NCBI GenBank assembly: GCA_022709465.1
Contig: JAKLIT010000068.1
Span: 1 to 7,065 of the forward strand
Length of the DNA stretch: 7,065 nucleotides
Source of the DNA: Candidatus Omnitrophota bacterium
GTDB lineage: Bacteria > Omnitrophota > Koll11 > Pluralincolimonadales > Pluralincolimonadaceae
Reading direction: 5' to 3'
Part shown: one piece after another, positions 1 to 6,294 of the stretch
Numbering within the stretch: position 1 is the stretch's first letter
How the letters are laid out: each line of letters begins with the position of its first letter
Position numbers and translations under genes: made by a program
The notes under the pieces: model-generated
What the model saw: the letters and a program-made list of their open reading frames with translations, nothing else
Database searches by the model: none
What the model was told of the DNA's origin: nothing

Positions 1-333
1 TCGATATACGGCGTCGTATCGCCGGCGCCGTCGCTTTATAAAAAAGGCGAAAAACATATAGGATACTCGGTATCGAAGGCGGCTGTCATACAACTCACAA
101 GGCACATGGCAGTCCACCTTTCGCCGCGCATAAGGGTCAACTGCATAGTGCCCGGAGGCGCAAAGTCCGGACAGGGACGCGCATTCATAGAGAGTTACAG
201 TAAACGCGTTCCGCTCGGGCGTATGATGGACAAAGGAGAGATTGGGGGCATAGTCGAATATCTATGCTCGGATAAGTCTTCGTATATGACGGGCGCCGTG
301 CTTACGCTTGACGGCGGATGGACCGCCCTTTAA
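1..333 (+). CDS. Short-chain dehydrogenase/reductase (SDR), C-terminal part, 5' truncated
   Basis: The reading frame is open from base 1 to a TAA at 331-333, giving 110 visible residues; the NAD(P)-binding N-terminal half lies outside the window. The fragment opens with SIYGVV, whose serine (or the residue just before it) fits the SDR catalytic Ser. The YSVSK motif at bases 64-78 gives the catalytic Tyr and Lys. It continues with IRVNCIVPGG, the usual post-active-site strand and PG motif, then PLGRM, YLCSDKSSYMTG and a C-terminal LDGGWTAL, all classical SDR hallmarks. The roughly 21-residue Ser-to-Tyr gap is longer than the usual dozen. Together with the SIYGVV segment, this recalls from memory the PtmA-type reductases of legionaminic-acid and flagellin-glycan clusters. 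It is likely a cytosolic NAD(P)H oxidoreductase acting on a sugar or sugar-derived ketone. Family assignment is firm; substrate is inferred from the neighbours. A FabG-like reductase is the alternative. The next gene starts 12 bases downstream. Confidence 0.9.
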   Translation, partial: SIYGVVSPAPSLYKKGEKHIGYSVSKAAVIQLTRHMAVHLSPRIRVNCIVPGGAKSGQGRAFIESYSKRVPLGRMMDKGEIGGIVEYLCSDKSSYMTGAVLTLDGGWTAL

Positions 334-345
334 AGGAGAAGGCGC

Positions 346-1416
346 ATGTTTGACATAAAGTTCTACGAAAAAGTTTCAGAGTTAAAGAGGAAGTTTGCGG
401 CGGGGGAGGTGTTTGAGAAAGCGCATCTCTTTGAAGAGCTTGAGAAATGCCGGAGCAAGGATCCCGTCGTATTCAATATAGAAACGACGAACGCATGCAA
501 TATGAAATGCGTGATGTGCCCGAGGACGACGATGATGACACGCCCGATCGAGACTATGGATATGGAGACATTCAGGAAGGTCGCTGGGCAGCTTAAGCCG
601 TTTGCGGCGCAGGAATGGAAGGAATGGGAGGATTTCTGCGAGCGCTATTACGGTGTTCCCAGGAACGCCATGAGCGAAAATCATTATTTCCTTTACGTAA
701 TACCGAAGGTCATAGTGCTCCACGGGTACGGCGACCCGCTGTTGGATGTCAAAATGCCGGAGCGCGTCGGCCTGCTTACGGAGATAGGGATCCCGTCGTA
801 TTTCAGCTGCAACCCCGCAAACATCAACATAGACAGGACTGCGAAGATGTTCGAGAAGGGGCTATGCTACGTCAAGTTCTCGCTCGAGAGCGTCGATGAC
901 AGCGCGCATAAGAAGATAAGGGGAGATGCCTCTAACTTCTCCGAAAGCTTCAAAAGGATAAAAGAGCTTCTACGGATAAAAAGTGCGAATAATTACAAGA
1001 CGACGATCGTGATAACGATGCTCGACCTTGGCCGGATGGCGCAAGATGATGATTTCGTGAGGTTAAAGGAGAAGTTCAAGGACCTCGATGTTTATGTCTA
1101 CCTCAAGAGCCAGGACCAGAAATGGTACAGCAATAAGGAAATCCAGACGAAATCGATCCATTGGATAGAGTTCTGCCAGTTCCCATGGTCCTCGATGACG
1201 GTAAAGTCCAACGGCGAGGCGGCGATGTGCGTCGAGGACTTTAATAACGAAATAATACTGGGGGACGTAAAAAAGGAATCCCTCCGCGATATATGGAACG
1301 GGCAGAGATACTCCGATTTCAGGAAACTGCATTTCAACATGGACCGCGAGGCCAAATGCACGAAGAACTGCGACATGAGGCTTATCGGGAGCATGTGCTC
1401 AAAGGGCGCTATTTAA
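346..1416 (+). CDS. Radical SAM protein with SPASM-like C-terminal cysteine domain
   Basis: This 356-residue protein starts at an ATG seven bases after AGGAG (334-338). The [4Fe-4S]-SAM motif is C51-x3-C55-x2-C58, preceded by the ETTNAC lead-in typical of the superfamily. HGYGDPLL (about residues 126-133) is the equivalent of the SAM-binding GGE strand. FSLES near 180 is a further barrel strand. The C-terminal part carries C277, C295, C338, C342 and C351 around a VKSNGEAAMC segment and a LGDVKKESLRDIWNG segment, the standard signature of SPASM/twitch auxiliary Fe-S domains. SPASM enzymes modify peptides, aminoglycosides or sugars by radical chemistry. In this setting a sugar or glycan substrate is likelier, and the adjacent SDR could act as a reductase partner, as AprD3 does for AprD4. 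That parallel is inference. About 70 residues separate C58 from GYGDP, longer than usual, so there is an insertion near residues 86-118. Fold is confident; reaction unknown. Confidence 0.88.
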   Translation: MFDIKFYEKVSELKRKFAAGEVFEKAHLFEELEKCRSKDPVVFNIETTNACNMKCVMCPRTTMMTRPIETMDMETFRKVAGQLKPFAAQEWKEWEDFCERYYGVPRNAMSENHYFLYVIPKVIVLHGYGDPLLDVKMPERVGLLTEIGIPSYFSCNPANINIDRTAKMFEKGLCYVKFSLESVDDSAHKKIRGDASNFSESFKRIKELLRIKSANNYKTTIVITMLDLGRMAQDDDFVRLKEKFKDLDVYVYLKSQDQKWYSNKEIQTKSIHWIEFCQFPWSSMTVKSNGEAAMCVEDFNNEIILGDVKKESLRDIWNGQRYSDFRKLHFNMDREAKCTKNCDMRLIGSMCSKGAI

Positions 1417-1426
1417 GGAGAAGCGG

Positions 1427-2815
1427 ATGAAGATACTTCTGGTCTCGTACGATAACGATTCATATATCCATCACTTTCCGCAGGGACTGGCCTATATAGC
1501 GGCGGCGCTGAAAAGTGACGGCCACGATGTTTCCGTATACAGCCAGGACGCAAACCATTATCCGGACGATCACCTTACGGCCCATCTTGACAAGCACAGG
1601 TATGACATCGTCGGCGTCGGCGTTATCGCGGGATATTACCAGTACAGGAAGCTGCTGAAGATATCGGAGGCAATAAACAGCTCGAAGAACAGGCCTTTTT
1701 ACGTACTTGGAGGGCATGGGCCTTCACCCGATCCGGAATATTTTCTCAAAAAGACGTCCGCCGATGCAGCGGTTATTGGGGAAGGCGAGGTCACGATAAG
1801 GGAACTCGCCGAGGCGGTCGGCGCACGCAGGTCGTTTGGCGGTATTAAAGGGATCGCGTTCCGCAGCGGGGATAAAGTTACCGTGAACGAAAGGCGGCCT
1901 CTCGTGGAAGATGTAGACAAATTGCCGATGCCCGAATTCGGGATCTTCCCCGTGGAATATTACAGGCTGCTCAGGATGCCGCATGCGCAGAGCAGCGACT
2001 TCGTGATGTCGGTTCTCTCAGGCAGAGGTTGCACATTCGAGTGCACTTTTTGCTACAGGATGGACAAGGGTTTCAGGCCGAGGTGCGCGGAAAGCATAGT
2101 TGACGAGATCAAGTTCCTCAAAAAGCAATACGGCGTAACGTATATCGTATTTTCGGATGAACTACTCATGTCATCGGCCGAAAGGACGGCCCTGTTATGC
2201 GAGAGTTTCATAAAGAACGGTCTGAAAATAAAATGGTGGTGCAACGGCAGGCTTAATTACGCCAGGCCTGAGGTACTTGGCCTCATGAAACGCGCGGGAT
2301 GCGTCTTCATCAATTACGGAATCGAGGCGATGGACAATTATGTACTGAAGATGATGAAGAAAGGCCTTACGACCGACATGATAATAAAGGGTATTGAAGC
2401 CACGCTGAAGGCGGGTATCAGCCCGGGACTCAACATCATGTTCGGCAATATAGGCGACAACAGGGCCACGATAGACAAGGCGGTCGACTTCCTGCTGAAG
2501 TACGACGACCACGCGCAACTGAGGACGATAAGGCCGGTAACCCCATACCCGGGTTCGCCGCTTTACTATTATGCGATCGAGAAGGGGCTGCTTAAGGATT
2601 GCGGGGATTTTTACGAGAACAAGCATGTCAATTCTGACCTTCCGAGCGTGAATTTTACCGAGTTGTCCGAAGCCGAATACCTCAATTGCCTGCTCGAGGC
2701 GAACAAGAGGCTCATAAAGGAATATTACGGCAGGAAATTATCGGATTCGATGGACCAGGTAAATAAACTATATCTGGAAAAAGATCCAAGTTTCAGGGGA
2801 TTCAGGCAGACATAG
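1427..2815 (+). CDS. B12-binding-type radical SAM protein
   Basis: This 462-residue protein starts at an ATG six bases after AAGGAG (1415-1420). Residues 1 to about 135 resemble the cobalamin-binding Rossmann domain of class B radical SAM enzymes: MKILLVSYDND, a helix with GLAYIAAALKSDGHDV, YDIVGVGV, LGGHGPSPDPE (G95-G96-H97) and IGEGE (118-121). The radical SAM core follows, with C202-x3-C206-x2-C209 in SGRGCTFECTFCYR, then the NYGIEAMD strand near 296-303, GLNIMFG, and PYPGSP at 373-378 before a short helical tail. The length is usual for the family. Such proteins include methyltransferases acting on unreactive carbons as well as cyclases and ring-forming enzymes. I see no DxHxxG motif, which is normal in this class, so cobalamin binding is inferred from domain similarity. 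The gene begins 10 bases after the preceding radical SAM gene, arguing for a joint pathway. A sugar or lipid C-methylation or rearrangement is possible; the substrate is unknown. Confidence 0.88.
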   Translation: MKILLVSYDNDSYIHHFPQGLAYIAAALKSDGHDVSVYSQDANHYPDDHLTAHLDKHRYDIVGVGVIAGYYQYRKLLKISEAINSSKNRPFYVLGGHGPSPDPEYFLKKTSADAAVIGEGEVTIRELAEAVGARRSFGGIKGIAFRSGDKVTVNERRPLVEDVDKLPMPEFGIFPVEYYRLLRMPHAQSSDFVMSVLSGRGCTFECTFCYRMDKGFRPRCAESIVDEIKFLKKQYGVTYIVFSDELLMSSAERTALLCESFIKNGLKIKWWCNGRLNYARPEVLGLMKRAGCVFINYGIEAMDNYVLKMMKKGLTTDMIIKGIEATLKAGISPGLNIMFGNIGDNRATIDKAVDFLLKYDDHAQLRTIRPVTPYPGSPLYYYAIEKGLLKDCGDFYENKHVNSDLPSVNFTELSEAEYLNCLLEANKRLIKEYYGRKLSDSMDQVNKLYLEKDPSFRGFRQT

Positions 2816-2822
2816 GCATAGG

Positions 2823-2838
2823 AAAAACGGAGGTTTTT
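2823..2838 (+). promoter_or_regulatory. Ribosome-binding site in the loop of a short inverted repeat
   Basis: AAAAAC, GGAG and GTTTTT form a perfect 6-base inverted repeat with a four-base loop, ending immediately before the GTG start at 2839. The Shine-Dalgarno bases GGAGG (2829-2833) are mostly the loop and lie five bases from the start codon. They support GTG 2839 as the start of the phosphatase gene. The stem is five A-U pairs and one C-G pair, so it is weak and may not fold in the cell. A regulatory role is speculative. Confidence 0.5.
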
Positions 2839-3324
2839 GTGGCGGATAAACAAGGGATGCTCGGAGAGATCAAGCTTATAATCTATGATTTTGACGGAGT
2901 TTTTACGGACAACAGGGTCATGCTGAGGCAGGATGGCACGGAAAGCGTGATGGTTAACAGGTCAGACGGGCTTGCGGTGGGGATCTTCAAGAATCTGGGT
3001 ATACCTCAGGTGATCCTGACGACCGAGAAGAATCCGGTCGTAAGGGCACGGGCCAGGAAACTCGGGATACCGATAAAGCACAGCCTCAGCGACAAAAAGG
3101 CGGCACTCGTCTCCTTATGCAGGTCAAGGAACGTGCCGCTGAAGAATGTGATGTTCGTGGGAAACGATATCAACGATGTCGAGGCGATGAAGTCGGTTGG
3201 TTATCCCGTTGCCCCGGCCGACGCGTACCCGCAGGCAAAGAAAACAGCCGTACTGGTAACAAAGGCCAAAGGCGGTTATGGTGTTGTGCGCGAACTCGTG
3301 GAAATCTTGGTGAAGTTAAGGTAG
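2839..3324 (+). CDS. KdsC-like HAD phosphatase (3-deoxy-octulosonate/nonulosonate phosphate type)
   Basis: This 161-residue protein has a GTG start preceded by GGAGG at a five-base spacing. HAD motif I is YDFDGVFTD, with nucleophile D17 and acid/base D19. Motif II is a Thr at 61 or 62 in ILTTEK, motif III a Lys at 86-87, and motif IV VGNDINDVEAM, with D110 and D113 as Mg2+ ligands. The small capless form, RSDGLAVGIFKNLGI and the late KGGYGVVREL loop are KdsC-subfamily features. KdsC-type enzymes are cytosolic, typically tetrameric and Mg2+-dependent. They dephosphorylate Kdo-8-P, KDN-9-P or sialic-acid-9-P just before CMP activation. Here the protein is not fused to a cytidylyltransferase. 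Motif IV is GND, where many KdsC proteins have GDD; the metal-binding acids are kept. The neighbouring oxidoreductases favour a nonulosonate-type sugar in a surface glycan over housekeeping Kdo, but the sequence does not decide this. Confidence 0.88.
   Translation: MADKQGMLGEIKLIIYDFDGVFTDNRVMLRQDGTESVMVNRSDGLAVGIFKNLGIPQVILTTEKNPVVRARARKLGIPIKHSLSDKKAALVSLCRSRNVPLKNVMFVGNDINDVEAMKSVGYPVAPADAYPQAKKTAVLVTKAKGGYGVVRELVEILVKLR
3318..3321 (+). promoter_or_regulatory. Ribosome-binding site supporting the ATG at 3327
   Basis: AAGG lies inside the last codons of the phosphatase gene, five bases before ATG 3327, and only two bases separate the phosphatase stop from that ATG. A second in-frame ATG at 3351 has GGAG (3345-3348) two bases upstream, which is too close to be ideal. 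The 3327 start is preferred, though 3351 would shorten the protein by only eight residues. Confidence 0.55.
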
Positions 3325-3326
3325 AG

Positions 3327-5132
3327 ATGCTGAACTATGATCTCGGAGAGATGAGGTCCGAGGATGGCTCATCTTTAAGATATGAAGTCGAGAGGCGTTC
3401 CTCCGACCTCGCAATAAGAATGTCCAGGGTATTAGAGAATACGCGTGCCTATCGTGAGATATCTGAAATGCTCCCGAGCCGAAAACTTCCGCTCTATTTC
3501 AGGTACCTGATCAAAAAAGAGGTTTATCCGTATGTCCGCGAGGCGTGCGTTATTGATTGGTATAGGCGGAATTCAAGAGAGGTGCCGGAGGCGAACAGGG
3601 CGGTAAAGGTGCCTTCCGGGGGGATATCCGATGCGCTTGCCGAATGCTGGGATTTTCCGGATATTCCTCTAGGGACGGAAAAGAAGCGTATTGACGGACG
3701 CGCATCCCTTGATACTGCAAAGAAGAGGATAAAAGACGGATTAGCCGGGATACGGGGGATACAACCTTACGTGCCCCGGCCCGAAGCCGTCCGTCCTGTC
3801 ATAGCATGCCATTATGCCGAAGGATTTGATCCTTGCAGGAGGAACGACCTGAACTGGTTCGAAGGGAGCGGCATATCCCCGGAAAGGGTGCTGATATATT
3901 TCGATAGCCCGGACAATAAGGACGGGAAGCCTGTTAGGAAAGAAGTCACGAGGGGATTAAGGCGTGCGGGTTTCGGGCTCGTGGCCCTCAGCAAGGGAAT
4001 CATAGAAGACAGAAATTGCGAAGTATGGCACAGGCCGCGAGAAGATAAGGATGTCCTGCTTGAGGCCAAACCCGGTTCGGATATTTCAGATAAATGGGTA
4101 TACTGGCACGGGAACGAACTTATCAAGTCGGTTGGATACTGGCGTGCGTTCTACAGGGACTTCAATATCAAGATAAATTATATTCCGGAAGAAGGGATGG
4201 CCAAAAGCTACGCTCAGGCGATCGCCTTTGATATGGATGGTGCGCGCGGCGGATTACTCGTCGGCAAGCAGCGCTCCGAGGCTTTTCTCCCATACAGGTA
4301 TTATCTCGGTTATCATCCTAAACATGTGTTCTTCATGTGGAATGCCAGGGCGGTGAAACGCGTTGACCCGGAATGCGAGCGCATCGAGAGCGTCGTGCTT
4401 TCTGGATATCCTTATGACGCGTTAAAAGGGCACCGTTCGGCAGGTAAAAGCCATCCGGCAGATGATTTGAGGTCAAAAGGGGCCGGGATCGCAATAGCCC
4501 TGTTTGATAATATGCACGGCCGCGATTATTACATCTCTACGGAGAAGATGCACGGCTTCTATACAGCGTTCTTTAAGTGGGCGCTTGAGGATGAAAGAGT
4601 TGGGCTGATATTAAAGTCGAAGAAATCGCTTGTCATCGAGCGGCTTCCTGGAGTGAAGCCAATGTTGAACAGCCTTATCTCATCTGGAAGGTGCATTAAG
4701 CTGGAGGACGAATGGGGAAGATACCCGACAGACGCATCATTCGGAGCTGATTTCGCTATAGGCGCGGGAATATCAACGGCAGTAGTGGAATCAGTATTGG
4801 CAGGTTGCAAGGGGATACATTACGACCTCACGAGGCTTAAGAGTTACGAGTTCTATGATTGGGGTTTTGGCAGGATAATATTCAATGACCTTGAGGAGAT
4901 GATCGGGGCATTAAAACGTTATATGGCTGATCCGATGAGCGAGCCGGGGCTTGGTGATTGGTCCGGGCACCTTAAGGACCTCGATCCGTTCCTCGACTGG
5001 AAGGGCGGCGTGAGGATGGGGTTATACATGAGGTTGCTTCTAAATTCATATGACGACGGCAGGACGAGGGAAGCAGCTATACAGGAGGCCGATACAAAAT
5101 ATGAAACGGAGCGTTCAAATGGCCAAGCTTAA
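3327..5132 (+). CDS. Putative GT-B-fold glycosyltransferase-like surface glycan protein
   Basis: The protein has 601 residues from ATG 3327. I recognise no named family with certainty. The N-terminal 150 residues are charged, mostly helical-looking and of unknown role. From about residue 155 (RPVIACHY) the pattern is a two-domain Rossmann-like protein. VLIYFDSPDN and FGLVALSKG look like N-domain strands. GLLVGKQRSEAFLP, HVFFMWNARAV and LSGYPYDAL (G360 to L366) resemble the inter-domain region of capsule and teichoic-acid-type transferases. AGIAIALFDN, VGLILKSKK and a GAGISTAVVESVLAG segment (479-493, with E488) match the nucleotide-binding C-domain of GT-B enzymes. No signal peptide or membrane segment is visible, so it is probably cytosolic or peripheral. 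Position after the phosphatase suggests it transfers the activated sugar or builds the glycan; this is inference. The same frame stays open back to 3117 inside the phosphatase gene, but that extension duplicates coding sequence and is not counted. Confidence 0.72.
   Translation: MLNYDLGEMRSEDGSSLRYEVERRSSDLAIRMSRVLENTRAYREISEMLPSRKLPLYFRYLIKKEVYPYVREACVIDWYRRNSREVPEANRAVKVPSGGISDALAECWDFPDIPLGTEKKRIDGRASLDTAKKRIKDGLAGIRGIQPYVPRPEAVRPVIACHYAEGFDPCRRNDLNWFEGSGISPERVLIYFDSPDNKDGKPVRKEVTRGLRRAGFGLVALSKGIIEDRNCEVWHRPREDKDVLLEAKPGSDISDKWVYWHGNELIKSVGYWRAFYRDFNIKINYIPEEGMAKSYAQAIAFDMDGARGGLLVGKQRSEAFLPYRYYLGYHPKHVFFMWNARAVKRVDPECERIESVVLSGYPYDALKGHRSAGKSHPADDLRSKGAGIAIALFDNMHGRDYYISTEKMHGFYTAFFKWALEDERVGLILKSKKSLVIERLPGVKPMLNSLISSGRCIKLEDEWGRYPTDASFGADFAIGAGISTAVVESVLAGCKGIHYDLTRLKSYEFYDWGFGRIIFNDLEEMIGALKRYMADPMSEPGLGDWSGHLKDLDPFLDWKGGVRMGLYMRLLLNSYDDGRTREAAIQEADTKYETERSNGQA
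5083..5111 (+). promoter_or_regulatory. Two candidate ribosome-binding sites for the Gfo/Idh/MocA gene
   Basis: AGGAGG (5083-5088) precedes ATG 5101 by 12 bases, and GGAG (5108-5111) precedes ATG 5119 by seven. The other well-supported starts in this window have spacings of five to seven bases, and ATG 5119 puts the Rossmann glycine motif ten residues from the N-terminus. The 5119 start is therefore preferred; 5101 would add six residues (MKRSVQ). Both sites lie inside the end of the upstream gene, giving translational coupling. Confidence 0.5.
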
Positions 5133-6294
5133 TATTATTGTGGTAGGGACAGGGATGTACGTCTGCGGCAGGGGCACAAGTGGATACGGCACCATCATGC
5201 CGGCGATCCTCGAATGGGCCAGGACGGGAAATGCCGGCGAGATAATCGTTGTGGGACGGAGCGCGCGCGGAGCGAAGGAAGCGGGGAAAAAGATAGATGG
5301 GTTGCGCAGGCAGATGGGTGTGAGCGCGTCTATACGCATACTTCCTGCAGGGAACGACGACTCGAAAGCGTATATTAAAGCCATAAAAGGCATAACAAAG
5401 CCTGCTTGTGCTATTATCGCGGCTCCCGATAAACTGCACAGAGAGATCGCGGAAGCCGCAATAAAAGCCGGTTTGCATACCCTTGTGGTAAAGCCACTGG
5501 TCCCGACCGTAAAAGAAGCAAGGTCTTTGATAGCGCTTCAGGATAAGAGTAAGGTGTATTGCGCCGTAGAATTTCATAAAAGATATGACGACGCGAACCT
5601 TAAGCTCAGGGATGCGGTATCCCAGGGGACGATAGGCGACCCGTTATATTTTCTCGCAGAGTTCAGCCAGCGTAAGAGCATGCCTGCAAAGGTGTTCAGG
5701 AGCTGGGCGGCATCAACGAACATATTCCAGTATCTCGGGATACATTACGTGGACATGATATATTATGTGACCGGGGCGAGCCCCTTTAGGGTATCGGCTA
5801 CCGGGCAGAACGGCTGGCTTAAAACGCGCGGCGTTGATACTTATGACGCGGTCGAAGCCGTCATAGAGTGGGAAACGCGCGGAAGGAAGAGGTTCGTCTC
5901 GCATATACTCACGAACTGGATAGACCCCGAGAAGACATCGGCGATGTCCGACCAGAAGATAAAGGTCATTGGCACAAAGGGACGATTTGAGTCGGATCAG
6001 AAAGGACGCGGCATTACTATGGTCACGGATGAGGGCGGGATAGAAGAACTGAACCCGTATTTTTGCAGCCGATTCGGGACAAGCGGGAGTATCAGCTACC
6101 GCGGTTACGGGATAGACAGCATACGAACATTCCTGGATGATGCAAAGGCTGTATATGCCGGGAACCTTAGTATACGGGAATTAGAGGGTTCAAGGCCTAC
6201 ATTCAAGGACTCCTTAGTCCCTACGATGGTGCTCGAAGCGGTCAACGCCAGCCTTAAAAAAGGCGGGGATTGGGTAAGGGTAGGAAGAAAATGA
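5119..6294 (+). CDS. Gfo/Idh/MocA-family NAD(P)-dependent oxidoreductase
   Basis: The protein has 391 residues from ATG 5119 (397 if ATG 5101 is used), typical for the family. The N-terminal Rossmann motif is VVGTGMYVCGRGTSGYGT (from G10), a glycine loop much longer than the usual GxGxxG. CAIIAAPDKLH matches the family strand leading to the dinucleotide pocket. The EKP motif appears as VVKP with K125 in the catalytic lysine position. EFHKRYD (E151-H153-K154-R155) and GIHYVDMI (H209, D212, the family GxHxxD catalytic pair) follow. The C-terminal half carries SDQKIKVIGTKGRFESD and a GGIEEL segment of the alpha/beta substrate domain. I recall closely similar proteins with the same long glycine loop in sialic-acid-like sugar clusters of other phyla. 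It probably oxidises or reduces a nucleotide-linked or free sugar hydroxyl in the cytosol. It overlaps the upstream gene by 14 bases and the downstream gene by four. Substrate unknown. Confidence 0.9.
   Translation: MAKLNIIVVGTGMYVCGRGTSGYGTIMPAILEWARTGNAGEIIVVGRSARGAKEAGKKIDGLRRQMGVSASIRILPAGNDDSKAYIKAIKGITKPACAIIAAPDKLHREIAEAAIKAGLHTLVVKPLVPTVKEARSLIALQDKSKVYCAVEFHKRYDDANLKLRDAVSQGTIGDPLYFLAEFSQRKSMPAKVFRSWAASTNIFQYLGIHYVDMIYYVTGASPFRVSATGQNGWLKTRGVDTYDAVEAVIEWETRGRKRFVSHILTNWIDPEKTSAMSDQKIKVIGTKGRFESDQKGRGITMVTDEGGIEELNPYFCSRFGTSGSISYRGYGIDSIRTFLDDAKAVYAGNLSIRELEGSRPTFKDSLVPTMVLEAVNASLKKGGDWVRVGRK

Noticed and set aside
615..899. 94-codon open frame on the + strand
   Set aside because: It is in a different frame inside the first radical SAM gene, with a biased composition and no motif.
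2195..2626. 143-codon open frame on the minus strand
   Set aside because: It lies antisense to the radical SAM core of the B12-type protein and has no domain-like pattern.
2823..2838. Inverted repeat with a T-run as an intrinsic terminator
   Set aside because: The stem is only six pairs, nearly all A-T, and its loop is the ribosome site of the next gene. Co-directional genes continue with tiny gaps, so termination here is unlikely.
3117..3326. In-frame upstream extension of the glycosyltransferase-like gene, giving a 671-residue reading frame
   Set aside because: It lies wholly inside the well-supported phosphatase gene in another frame and reads as low-quality, Arg-rich sequence. ATG 3327 has its own ribosome site right after the phosphatase stop.
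5077..5577. 166-codon open frame on the minus strand
   Set aside because: It is antisense to the Gfo/Idh/MocA gene, whose family motifs are clear, and its own translation shows no recognisable domain.
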